Origin: Comamonadaceae bacterium
GTDB taxonomy: Bacteria > Pseudomonadota > Gammaproteobacteria > Burkholderiales > Burkholderiaceae_C
Assembly: GCA_947372005.1 (NCBI GenBank)
Contig: CANBRV010000094.1
Coordinates: 1-8,237, forward strand
Length of the DNA stretch: 8,237 nt
Reading direction: 5' to 3'
Made by a program: the position numbers and the translations under genes. Numbering within the stretch: the first letter of the stretch is position 1; each line of letters starts with the position of its first letter. Under the pieces are notes generated by a model that worked only from the letters and a program-made list of their open reading frames with translations, searched no databases and was not told the DNA's origin. Of the stretch, positions 1 through 5,314 are shown piece by piece.

Positions 1-885
1 CTCAAAGCACTGCGCAAAGACAACACTGGCTACGACCTCAAGCAGCTCTTTATTGGCGCAGAAGGCACGCTGGGCATTGTGACAAAAGCGGTGCTGAAGT
101 TATTCCCAAGGGTTGATAACACGGCAACTGCCATGGTTGCGGTTGGCGGTGTGGCGGATGCTGTGAGCTTGTTGCGCATGATGCAGTCCATCTTGGGCAA
201 CCGCATCGAGGCGTTCGAAATCATGTCTCAATCACAACTAGAGATTGTGATCGCACATGGCAACGGCCTCGCTTCTCCTATGGACATGGACAGTCTTTGG
301 TATGTGCTGATTGAAATTGCAGATAGCGACCCAGATTGGGATGCCAATGGTCAGCTAGAGGCTGTGCTGGGGCAGGCAATGGAACAAGGCTTGGTCACAG
401 ATGCTGTCATCGCCACCGACCAAAGCAAAGCCAATCGGATTTGGGATTTACGCCACCATGTATCTGAGTCCAATAAAAAAGCAGGCTTTACGGTGTCAAA
501 CGATACCTCAGTGCCCATCTCAAAACTGCCTGAATTCATTGACAAAGTGGCCGCGCGCGTGGCTGCAGAAATTCCTGCTGCCACGCTATGCCATGTGGGA
601 CACATGGGCGACGGCAATATCCATGAAGTGGTCGTGTTGTCGCGGAAGACCTACCTCACACCCGAGGCTTGCGAAGCTGTTGCTGCACGCGTGAACTTGC
701 TCGTGCATGAAGAGAGCGTGGCATTGAATGGCAGCATCAGCGCCGAGCACGGTATTGGAAAGATGCATACCGAGCGGTTAGTACGCTTTAAACCCGCGCT
801 CGACTTACAACTCATGAAGGGGATCAAGTCGGTGTTTGACCCTAAGCATCTCATGAATCCTGGCACTATTTTTATCGGAGCATAA
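1..885 (+). CDS. FAD-linked 2-hydroxyacid dehydrogenase (GlcD / D-2-hydroxyglutarate dehydrogenase-like), 5'-truncated by window edge
   Basis: The frame is open from base 1, so this is the last 294 residues of a protein whose family is usually about 460-480 residues; the start lies outside. Residues 19-26 (GAEGTLGI) are the end of the PCMH-type FAD-binding domain. The rest is the FAD-oxidase C-terminal domain: RIWDLRHHVSES (146-157), TSVPISKLPEF (169-179), HVGHMGDGNIH (198-208, whose histidines supply the metal/substrate site in this family), GSISAEHGIG (244-253) and FDPKHLMNPGTIF (279-291). Family members oxidise D-2-hydroxy acids (D-lactate, glycolate, D-2-hydroxyglutarate) to 2-oxo acids and pass electrons through FAD to a quinone, cytochrome or electron-transfer flavoprotein. 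The WDLR and SVPIS motifs resemble D-2-hydroxyglutarate dehydrogenase-like members more than the GlcD subunit of glycolate oxidase, but the substrate cannot be read from sequence. Only 2 nt separate it from the downstream RraA-like gene, so they are very likely co-transcribed. Family certain; substrate unknown. Confidence 0.93.
   Translation, partial: LKALRKDNTGYDLKQLFIGAEGTLGIVTKAVLKLFPRVDNTATAMVAVGGVADAVSLLRMMQSILGNRIEAFEIMSQSQLEIVIAHGNGLASPMDMDSLWYVLIEIADSDPDWDANGQLEAVLGQAMEQGLVTDAVIATDQSKANRIWDLRHHVSESNKKAGFTVSNDTSVPISKLPEFIDKVAARVAAEIPAATLCHVGHMGDGNIHEVVVLSRKTYLTPEACEAVAARVNLLVHEESVALNGSISAEHGIGKMHTERLVRFKPALDLQLMKGIKSVFDPKHLMNPGTIFIGA
877..880 (+). promoter_or_regulatory. Ribosome binding site of the RraA-like gene
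   Basis: GGAG lies 7 nt before the ATG at 888, inside the last codons of the upstream dehydrogenase. It fixes the start of the next gene and supports translation within a shared message. Confidence 0.7.
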
Positions 886-887
886 AC

Positions 888-1556
888 ATGTCAATCCAAT
901 TACTACAAGGTATCCCCTCATCCATCATTAGTGACGTCATGGGTGGGCGCTTGGTTGGGACAACGGGTTTGCATCCCATCAATCGCTCGGTGGTCAGCGT
1001 GTGCGGCAACGCGGTGACCGTGCGGGTTCGTGCTGGCGACAACTTACTCATTCACAAAGCTTTGGAAATGCTGAAGGCTGGCGATGTGCTCGTCGTTGAC
1101 GGCGAAGCGGACGTCACGCGCGCACTGGTGGGCGAGATCATGATGACGACAGCGCATGTGCGCGGCGCGATTGGATTTGTGATTGATGGCGCGATTCGAG
1201 ATGCCGATGCTTTTGAAGCGCTTGGCTTTCCGTGCTGGGCACGCGGCATCAGTCTGCGCGGCCCCTACAAAGAAGGTCCTGGCACCATCAACGTCCCCGT
1301 GACGGTGGGCGGCATGTTGGTCAATCCTGGCGACATCATGGTGGGCGATTCAGACGGTGTCGTTGCCGTTCCAGCCAGCCTTGCCGCGGAAGTAGCTGTC
1401 AGGGCACACGAGAAGATTCGTGTTGAACAGGAAACCTTAGCCGCTATTCGAGCAGGTACTTACTCGGGCGCGTGGGTGGATGCAATTCTCAAACAAAAAG
1501 GACTCGAATATGAAAACCAAACTTATTGCAACATTAGGACTACTCCTAGCCTTTAA
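888..1556 (+). CDS. RraA-like protein / 4-hydroxy-4-methyl-2-oxoglutarate (HMG) aldolase family
   Basis: The 222-residue protein has the full signature of the RraA / class II pyruvate-aldolase fold: AGDVLVVDG (64-72), the acidic GE pair (82-83), FVIDGAIRDADAF (97-109) with the R104-D105 pair that binds substrate and divalent metal in characterised HMG aldolases, VGGMLVNPGDI (140-150) and GDSDGVVAVP (153-162). Aldolase members cleave 4-hydroxy-4-methyl-2-oxoglutarate to two pyruvates and decarboxylate oxaloacetate; true RraA instead inhibits RNase E. The metabolic neighbours (hydroxyacid dehydrogenase upstream, carboxylate receptor downstream) and the complete R-D metal site favour an enzyme over an RNase regulator, but that is inference. 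The start ATG at 888 has GGAG at 7 nt. The last 16 or so residues overlap the next gene by 47 nt in another frame and show no family motif. Confidence 0.9.
   Translation: MSIQLLQGIPSSIISDVMGGRLVGTTGLHPINRSVVSVCGNAVTVRVRAGDNLLIHKALEMLKAGDVLVVDGEADVTRALVGEIMMTTAHVRGAIGFVIDGAIRDADAFEALGFPCWARGISLRGPYKEGPGTINVPVTVGGMLVNPGDIMVGDSDGVVAVPASLAAEVAVRAHEKIRVEQETLAAIRAGTYSGAWVDAILKQKGLEYENQTYCNIRTTPSL
1498..1502 (+). promoter_or_regulatory. Ribosome binding site that decides the Bug receptor start
   Basis: AAGGA lies 7 nt before the ATG at 1510 and inside the end of the RraA-like gene. An earlier in-frame ATG at 1480 has no such site and would put ten polar residues before the signal peptide, so 1510 is chosen. 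Confidence 0.7.
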
Positions 1557-2469
1557 CGTAGGCTCAGCTACCGCTCAAACTTACCCCAACCAAACCATCC
1601 GCTTCGTCGTGCCATGGCCAGCAGGCGGCGCAACCGATCAAGTCGCCCGCGTCCTCGCGCAGCCGCTCTCGCAAGCGCTTGGTGTGGCGGTCGTAGTGGA
1701 CAACAAAGGTGGTGCAGGCGGCAACATTGGCACGCAAGCCGTGTCCAAAGAAAAACCCGATGGCTACACGCTGCTCTTGGCCACTAGCTCCACCAACGCG
1801 GCAGGTCCACACTTGTTTGCCAAGCAAGGTTTTGATCCTGCCAAAGACTTCACGGCGGTGATTAATTTGCTCGCCATCCCCAACGTGATGGTCGTGCCCG
1901 CCAAGTCACCATGGACAAATCTTAAAGACGTGATTGCGGATGCCAAAAAATCGCCAGACAAATACACCTACGGCTCGGCAGGCATTGGTAGCTCGCAGCA
2001 CTTGGCAGGCGCGCAGTTCAAAACCGCTGCGCATCTGGACATCAAGCACGTGCCCTACAAAGGCAGCGGCCCTGCGGCACAAGATTTGATTGCAGGGCAC
2101 ATCGACATGATGATTGATACGGGCTCCTTGGGCACCATCAAAGGCGGCTTGCTCAAACCCTTGGCAGTAGCCAGCAGCAAGCGCCTAGCGGCACTGCCGA
2201 ACGTGCCCACGTTTGCCGAAGCAGGAACGCCCATGCTGGCGTCGGCTTGGTACGGCGTGATGCTGCCTGCGGGTGCATCGCCTGCAGTCGTTGCCAAGCT
2301 CAACAGCGCGTTCAATACGCTGCTCAAAAATCCAGAGATTCGCGGCAAGCTAGAAGGTATTGGCGCAGAGGTTTCAGGCGGTACGTCGGATGAATTTGCG
2401 AAGTTTGCGATCTCTGAGATTAAGCGCTATGAAGGGATTGTGAAAAGCTCTGGGGCTCCGAAGGAGTGA
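1510..2469 (+). CDS. Bug/TctC-family periplasmic solute-binding receptor
   Basis: The 319-residue precursor begins with a signal peptide (KTK n-region, hydrophobic LIATLGLLLAFNVG, cleavage likely after ATA at residue 22, mature QTYPNQ). Family marks follow in order: IRFVVPWPAGGATDQVAR (30-47) forming the first ligand-binding loop with D43, the GGAGGNIG stretch (67-74), PDGYTLLLATSS (83-94), YGSAGIGSSQHLAG (154-167), VPYKGSGPA (181-189), the second-domain loop IDMMID (198-203) and WYGVMLPAG (248-256). Bug proteins are two-lobed periplasmic receptors for small carboxylates, amino acids or aromatic acids (BugD binds aspartate, BugE glutamate). They normally serve tripartite tricarboxylate transporters or sensing, but no TctA/TctB gene is present here. 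It ends the dehydrogenase-RraA operon, so its ligand may be the substrate of those enzymes (inference). Only 22 nt separate it from the convergent antitoxin gene and no hairpin terminator is visible there. Confidence 0.94.
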   Translation: MKTKLIATLGLLLAFNVGSATAQTYPNQTIRFVVPWPAGGATDQVARVLAQPLSQALGVAVVVDNKGGAGGNIGTQAVSKEKPDGYTLLLATSSTNAAGPHLFAKQGFDPAKDFTAVINLLAIPNVMVVPAKSPWTNLKDVIADAKKSPDKYTYGSAGIGSSQHLAGAQFKTAAHLDIKHVPYKGSGPAAQDLIAGHIDMMIDTGSLGTIKGGLLKPLAVASSKRLAALPNVPTFAEAGTPMLASAWYGVMLPAGASPAVVAKLNSAFNTLLKNPEIRGKLEGIGAEVSGGTSDEFAKFAISEIKRYEGIVKSSGAPKE

Positions 2470-2491
2470 GTAACATTTGAAGAATCAAGGG

Positions 2492-2788
2492 TTAGGCATG
2501 TGCCACTGCACGTAACACCTCTGGTGAGCGGTGCGCAATCGCAATCAAGGTTTTGGCTGCCCCGGTTGGTTGCCTACGACCTTGCTCCCATTCTTGGCAA
2601 GTACGAACCGACACGCCCAATAGCTTTGCAAACGAGGTCTGGCTCAGACCTGTTTGTTGCCTTGCTTCAATCACGGGCGAATACACAGTCTTTGTTTGCC
2701 CTTTTTTCATCTGCCGAACTGAGGTCAGAAGCCCATCGTAAAAATTTTGCGCATCGGCGTCGATGCCTTTCTTGATTTCGCTACTCAT
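2492..2788 (-). CDS. XRE/Cro-type HTH antitoxin (HigA / NadS-like, COG2944-type)
   Basis: The 98-residue protein has an N-terminal helix (residues 1-28) typical of this antitoxin family, a linker leading into SPVIEARQQTGLSQ, and an XRE helix-turn-helix at about 47-74: GLSQTSFAKLLGVS is helix 2 and the turn, VRTCQEWEQGRRQP the recognition helix. Family members bind the upstream toxin, neutralise it and repress their own operon. The start overlaps the toxin stop by 8 nt and has a strong AAGGAG site, so it is translated from the toxin message. It converges on the Bug gene at 1510-2469. Toxin-first order is the HigBA-like arrangement. The TA assignment rests on family recognition plus partner; the exact subfamily name is uncertain. 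Confidence 0.88.
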   Translation of the reverse strand: MSSEIKKGIDADAQNFYDGLLTSVRQMKKGQTKTVYSPVIEARQQTGLSQTSFAKLLGVSVRTCQEWEQGRRQPTGAAKTLIAIAHRSPEVLRAVAHA

Positions 2789-3098
2789 GTTCGATCTCCT
2801 TTTTCAATTGTTTCAAAATGTTGGCAGGGATATTGTCAAATTTGGCCTTGGCATAGATGGTCAGTAAAACCAGCTCACCAACCGCATTACGTGCAAAATA
2901 AATCACTCTAACGCCACTGCTTTTACCAGTGCCAGCGCGAGACCAACGTACTTTGCGGCAGCCACCAGAGCCCTGAATGACATCGCCAGATTCTGGATTG
3001 GCAGCAAGATAAGCAGCAAATTCGCCACGCTCGTCTTCACTCCAAAATTGCTGCCACAGTTTGGCAAAGTAATCGGTTTCTACGACAGTTAAAAGCAT
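2781..3098 (-). CDS. RelE/HigB-like type II toxin (COG4737-type)
   Basis: The 105-residue protein has the layout of COG4737 RelE-superfamily toxins: an N-terminal helix region with ETDYFAKLWQQFWSEDE (7-23), AAYLAANPESGDVIQGSGG (28-46), RKVRWSRAGTGKSSGVRVIYF (48-68) as the central beta strands carrying the basic K/R residues, and LLTIYAKAKFDNIPANIL (78-95) at the end. RelE/HigB toxins are ribosome-dependent mRNA endonucleases; activity here is inferred from family only. The usual GKSGG turn reads GKSSG (59-63). The start at 3098 has no Shine-Dalgarno sequence but a TATAAT hexamer 5 nt upstream, suggesting a leaderless message. It overlaps the antitoxin gene by 8 nt, giving a two-gene module. 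Confidence 0.88.
   Translation of the reverse strand: MLLTVVETDYFAKLWQQFWSEDERGEFAAYLAANPESGDVIQGSGGCRKVRWSRAGTGKSSGVRVIYFARNAVGELVLLTIYAKAKFDNIPANILKQLKKEIEHE
2796..2801 (-). promoter_or_regulatory. Strong Shine-Dalgarno site of the antitoxin
   Basis: AAGGAG on the minus strand, 7 nt before the antitoxin ATG at 2788 and inside the toxin's 3' codons. It contrasts with the toxin gene, which has no such site, and should favour antitoxin synthesis. Confidence 0.75.
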
Positions 3099-3103
3099 GG
3101 TTG

Positions 3104-3131
3104 ATTATACGTCAGAGACGGACTGTTTTAA
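3104..3131 (-). promoter_or_regulatory. Putative promoter of the toxin-antitoxin operon
   Basis: On the minus strand, a perfect -10 hexamer TATAAT (3104-3109) is preceded by a 16 nt spacer and TTAAAA (3126-3131; 4 of 6 matches to TTGACA). The -10 ends 5 nt before the toxin ATG, so transcription would begin at or within about 1-2 nt of the start codon. Confidence 0.5.
3110..3120. promoter_or_regulatory. Candidate operator: CGTC-AGA-GACG inverted repeat
   Basis: A perfect 4-3-4 inverted repeat sits in the promoter spacer and directly abuts the -10 hexamer, the place where an XRE antitoxin would be expected to bind and shut off its own operon. The arms are short, so this is a candidate only; no second copy was noticed nearby. 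Confidence 0.35.
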
Positions 3132-3315
3132 TCTGCCAATTACCAACACTTACAGACTGGGTTTGCGCGGGGTGGGTAGGCAAAACGGGTTGTGAGTGTG
3201 GTGGCTAGCGTTGTGGGGACTTGGAAAGCTAGAGCGGCAAAATTCAAAATTCCACGGACTGGGATTCAGGTGATGCCGAAGACGTTTCCTGCATGCGTGA
3301 TTTTCAGCCACCTAC
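3132..3315. other. Intergenic stretch between the TA operon and the HEPN gene
   Basis: No convincing gene in either direction. It holds a G-rich run on the plus strand (3159-3189), a tandem heptamer CAAAATT twice (3238-3251) and a spaced 5-base inverted pair CTAGC/GCTAG (3205-3209, 3228-3232). None forms a standard terminator for the HEPN gene, which reads into this stretch from the right. Confidence 0.5.
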
Positions 3316-4047
3316 TCAAGGCTTTATGTACTGCTCGACTTGCTCCCAATTGACCCCTTTCCAGCCTCGGTCGCGAAGCGAGACCTCCAAAGAACTAAAT
3401 GTTTGATATACAACCTTCCTGCGCTTCTTTGCTCCGTAGTAAAGATTAGCCCATACAAGCGCTCGTCGGGCAGGATCGCTCGAGCTTCGTTGGACTACTT
3501 GTTCAAGCTCACCCGAGAAAACTTCAAAAGCATGTGGCCTTTGCTTGTGCGAGGGGTTAAGTGCCACTCGTACAACAGCTTCACGCATTCCATGAATAGG
3601 GAGTTGACATCCAATTCCTCTATCTGCCATGTACTGACAATACCTTCTGATGTGCCAAATAGCGCTGTCAAGTTGATGAAGCTCTTTGTCAGTGTTGTAT
3701 GCACTTATACTGAGATACCTGTTAGCTCCCTGCGCAGCTAAATAGTTGATGAATGTTTCGTCCTCGAGTGGTATTTCAAAAGCAAAAATCGGTATCTTCC
3801 GAACCTCCGATATCAACGCGAGAAGATCGTGTCCAAACTCCTTTTTCCTAAAACTGGGGTGGCGCGCACTCCTTCCGTTATAGAGAAGAATTGCTTTCAA
3901 ATATTTTTCTATAGCTTGATGCGCAGACCACAGAAACTGTTGCCGAAGCTGCATTCTGAAACTCGAACGAGCGGAGATGTAATCGTAGTCAGCCTGCTTG
4001 CGAAAGATATCAGTAGCAGCGGCGTTTAAGATAATCTGTAGGTTCAT
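3316..4047 (-). CDS. HEPN-domain protein with an unassigned C-terminal region
   Basis: The 243-residue protein starts at ATG 4047, preceded by AAGGA at 6 nt; the frame also opens with a GTG at 4086 that has no site. Residues 15-85 fit a HEPN domain: paired helices with DYDYISARSSFR (20-31), the signature AHQAIEKYLKAILL (42-55) and FGHDLLALISEV (71-82). HEPN domains occur in toxins, abortive-infection and RNA-processing proteins, often with an R-x4-6-H nuclease motif. Here R67-x5-H73 and R160-x6-H167 fit the loose pattern, but the first is only the usual GHDL and the second contains a proline, so RNase activity is not supported. Residues 150-243 (basic, with RRALVWANLYYGAKKRRKVVY at 194-214) are not recognised. 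No nucleotidyltransferase (MNT) partner is adjacent. Base composition is AT-richer than the outer genes (42-45% GC in sampled lines). Domain call fairly sure, role unknown. Confidence 0.75.
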   Translation of the reverse strand: MNLQIILNAAATDIFRKQADYDYISARSSFRMQLRQQFLWSAHQAIEKYLKAILLYNGRSARHPSFRKKEFGHDLLALISEVRKIPIFAFEIPLEDETFINYLAAQGANRYLSISAYNTDKELHQLDSAIWHIRRYCQYMADRGIGCQLPIHGMREAVVRVALNPSHKQRPHAFEVFSGELEQVVQRSSSDPARRALVWANLYYGAKKRRKVVYQTFSSLEVSLRDRGWKGVNWEQVEQYIKP

Positions 4048-4053
4048 CGGCTT

Positions 4054-4058
4054 TCCTT
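4054..4058 (-). promoter_or_regulatory. Ribosome binding site of the HEPN gene
   Basis: AAGGA within a purine run (GAAAGGAAAG) on the minus strand, 6 nt before the ATG at 4047. It decides for this start over the upstream GTG at 4086. Confidence 0.6.
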
Positions 4059-4180
4059 TCGAATGACACTGACAACTAGGTCGCACTACTTATGACGAGG
4101 CAACCATTAGGTTATTCGGAATCGTGTGAGCCAACGAACTGCAGATCCTCCATAGCTAGCGAATATCAAAGATTGCTCCT

Positions 4181-4206
4181 GTAAAGCATACCCAGATGCG
4201 CTTTAC
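4181..4206. repeat. Imperfect inverted repeat (stem-loop candidate)
   Basis: GTAAAGCAT (4181-4189) can pair with ATGCGCTTTAC (4196-4206): nine base pairs with a 2-base bulge around a 6-base loop. No T-run follows on either strand, so it is not a rho-independent terminator. It lies between the HEPN gene and the 3' end of the secreted-protein gene, both read leftwards. Confidence 0.4.
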
Positions 4207-4304
4207 AAAAGCAAAACAATCATATTACCGGTCCAATCTCAATCTATGTAGTAGCTAGTGGCACATTGCATTCCTGAGCGACTCACTTGAGTAGGAGGAT
4301 AATA

Positions 4305-4475
4305 ATGTTGTGCCGTTCAATTCGATTTTGCTCTATAGATTATTTCACCCGTTATGCCAGAGAAAAAGATTACCTCATCCACAATCGCACGAATAATCCG
4401 CGTTTGAATAATCAGTTCTTTAGGATTATCTCGAGTCGGCTCTTGATGTGTAAAGTCGTAATTAACATATGGTGA
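4305..4475 (+). CDS. Possible small ORF (56 aa) with a consensus Shine-Dalgarno site, antisense to a gene end
   Basis: ATG at 4305 is preceded by a full AGGAGG (4293-4298) at 6 nt spacing, the best ribosome binding site in the window. It would encode a 56-residue basic protein beginning MLCRSIRFCSIDYF, with three cysteines and no domain I recognise. All but its first 12 bases lie antisense to the 3' end of the secreted-protein gene at 4317-5285, whose coding sense is clearer, so this may be chance. No promoter was identified. Reported only because of the ribosome binding site. Confidence 0.2.
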   Translation: MLCRSIRFCSIDYFTRYAREKDYLIHNRTNNPRLNNQFFRIISSRLLMCKVVINIW

Positions 4476-5285
4476 TAACGGGCGCGCCAAAATTAAAGTT
4501 TTCAATTTCGGCAACTCTCTTGCAGCTACGCTAGCCTCCATTTTGACTCTACTAACGGGTTGAGGATTTTCAGGAAACTCCTTTTGCCATGGTACAAAGT
4601 CCAGCCGTTCTAGACCGAGTGCAATGGTCTTGTATACTGATTTAGTCACTGTCACAGTCGCACCATAGGCATTACTCGCTTGATACTGTCGTTCGTCGAT
4701 TTTTTGACTTTTCAAGACTTGAACTTTGAGGGGAACTCGCGCTTGTTGTCCAGCAGACCCACTCGCGTCGTAGCTTGGGCTGCCAATTTCATTTAGTGTT
4801 CTATCGTTAAAAATTACATATAAGCTAGCTTCGGCACTGTCTGCGTCATAGCTATATCCAAGACCAGAGAAATACTTGCTGGCTCTTCTAGTGTCAAGGA
4901 TGAATGCTAGTTGATCCGTTAGCTTCAATCCTGGCAAATATGCACCACTCATTGCTTTGGTTCGTCGCTCTTCAAAGTCAGCAGATGACTCGAACTCCCC
5001 TTTCCTCAGATTCGAAACTGCTTCTAGGGCTGGAAAGATTACGCTAGGATTGTGACCAAAATACGCAGGATCAATCTTGCCTCTCTCTAGCATTGCCGCG
5101 GTAAACGGCGCAAATAAGGAGGGCGGTAGTTCAAACGTTGCTTCAGCGCGCGATGTAGCGATAGGCGTGACTTGTGGTTTGGTACTTTTTATAGGCGGTG
5201 AAGTTTGTGCTGCGCTCGTAAGTTGGACTGTAATCACTATGAGTGATACCATAAATCGGTTCACGTAGTAAAAGTTAGTTTTCAT
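4317..5285 (-). CDS. Secreted protein of unknown function
   Basis: I do not recognise this 322-residue protein. It has an N-terminal signal-like segment: positive residues up to R10, then the hydrophobic MVSLIVITVQLTSAA (12-26) with likely cleavage near SAA/Q. A Pro/Thr/Ser/Lys-rich linker (28-47) follows, then a soluble region with no further membrane span. The element LRKGEFESSADFEERR (93-108) resembles a short motif recurring in uncharacterised exported proteobacterial proteins, where it precedes a beta-rich domain; residues 115-225 here alternate like beta strands. Start: ATG 5285 has no clear Shine-Dalgarno, nor has the alternative ATG at codon 12 (5252), so the start is uncertain although either leaves the hydrophobic core. 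It lies 29 nt downstream of the SDR gene on the same strand and may be transcribed with it. Sampled lines of its 3' half are 38-47% GC, below the outer genes, suggesting acquisition. Confidence 0.7.
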   Translation of the reverse strand: MKTNFYYVNRFMVSLIVITVQLTSAAQTSPPIKSTKPQVTPIATSRAEATFELPPSLFAPFTAAMLERGKIDPAYFGHNPSVIFPALEAVSNLRKGEFESSADFEERRTKAMSGAYLPGLKLTDQLAFILDTRRASKYFSGLGYSYDADSAEASLYVIFNDRTLNEIGSPSYDASGSAGQQARVPLKVQVLKSQKIDERQYQASNAYGATVTVTKSVYKTIALGLERLDFVPWQKEFPENPQPVSRVKMEASVAARELPKLKTLILARPLSPYVNYDFTHQEPTRDNPKELIIQTRIIRAIVDEVIFFSGITGEIIYRAKSN

Positions 5286-5314
5286 GACTATTAATTTACG
5301 GAAGAGTTAGCAAT

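Noticed and set aside
1480..1509. Upstream in-frame ATG giving the first Bug receptor ten extra N-terminal residues.
   Set aside because: It would place polar residues before the signal peptide and lacks a Shine-Dalgarno, whereas the ATG at 1510 has AAGGA at 7 nt.
2055..2348. 97-codon minus-strand frame inside the first Bug gene.
   Set aside because: Antisense to conserved Bug motifs and without a ribosome binding site or domain.
2470..2491. Terminator between the convergent Bug and antitoxin genes.
   Set aside because: The 22 nt gap shows no inverted repeat or T-run.
2500..2775. 91-codon plus-strand frame opposite the antitoxin gene.
   Set aside because: The minus strand encodes a clear XRE helix-turn-helix protein; this frame is its shadow.
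3205..3232. CTAGC/GCTAG inverted pair as a terminator for the HEPN gene.
   Set aside because: Five-base arms with an 18-base loop and no T-run; too weak.
3238..3251. Tandem CAAAATT heptamer as an iteron, CRISPR-like or phase-variable repeat.
   Set aside because: Only two copies, in AT-rich non-coding DNA; no array or further copies nearby.
3340..3741. 133-codon plus-strand frame opposite the HEPN gene.
   Set aside because: No ribosome binding site or domain; the opposite strand has the HEPN signature and a good Shine-Dalgarno.
4048..4086. Longer HEPN reading from a GTG at 4086.
   Set aside because: No Shine-Dalgarno there; the ATG at 4047 has AAGGA and begins just before the HEPN helices.
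2492..5300. Transposon or integron carrying the accessory block.
   Set aside because: No transposase, integrase, attC site, target duplication or terminal inverted repeats could be seen, so only composition and gene content support acquisition.
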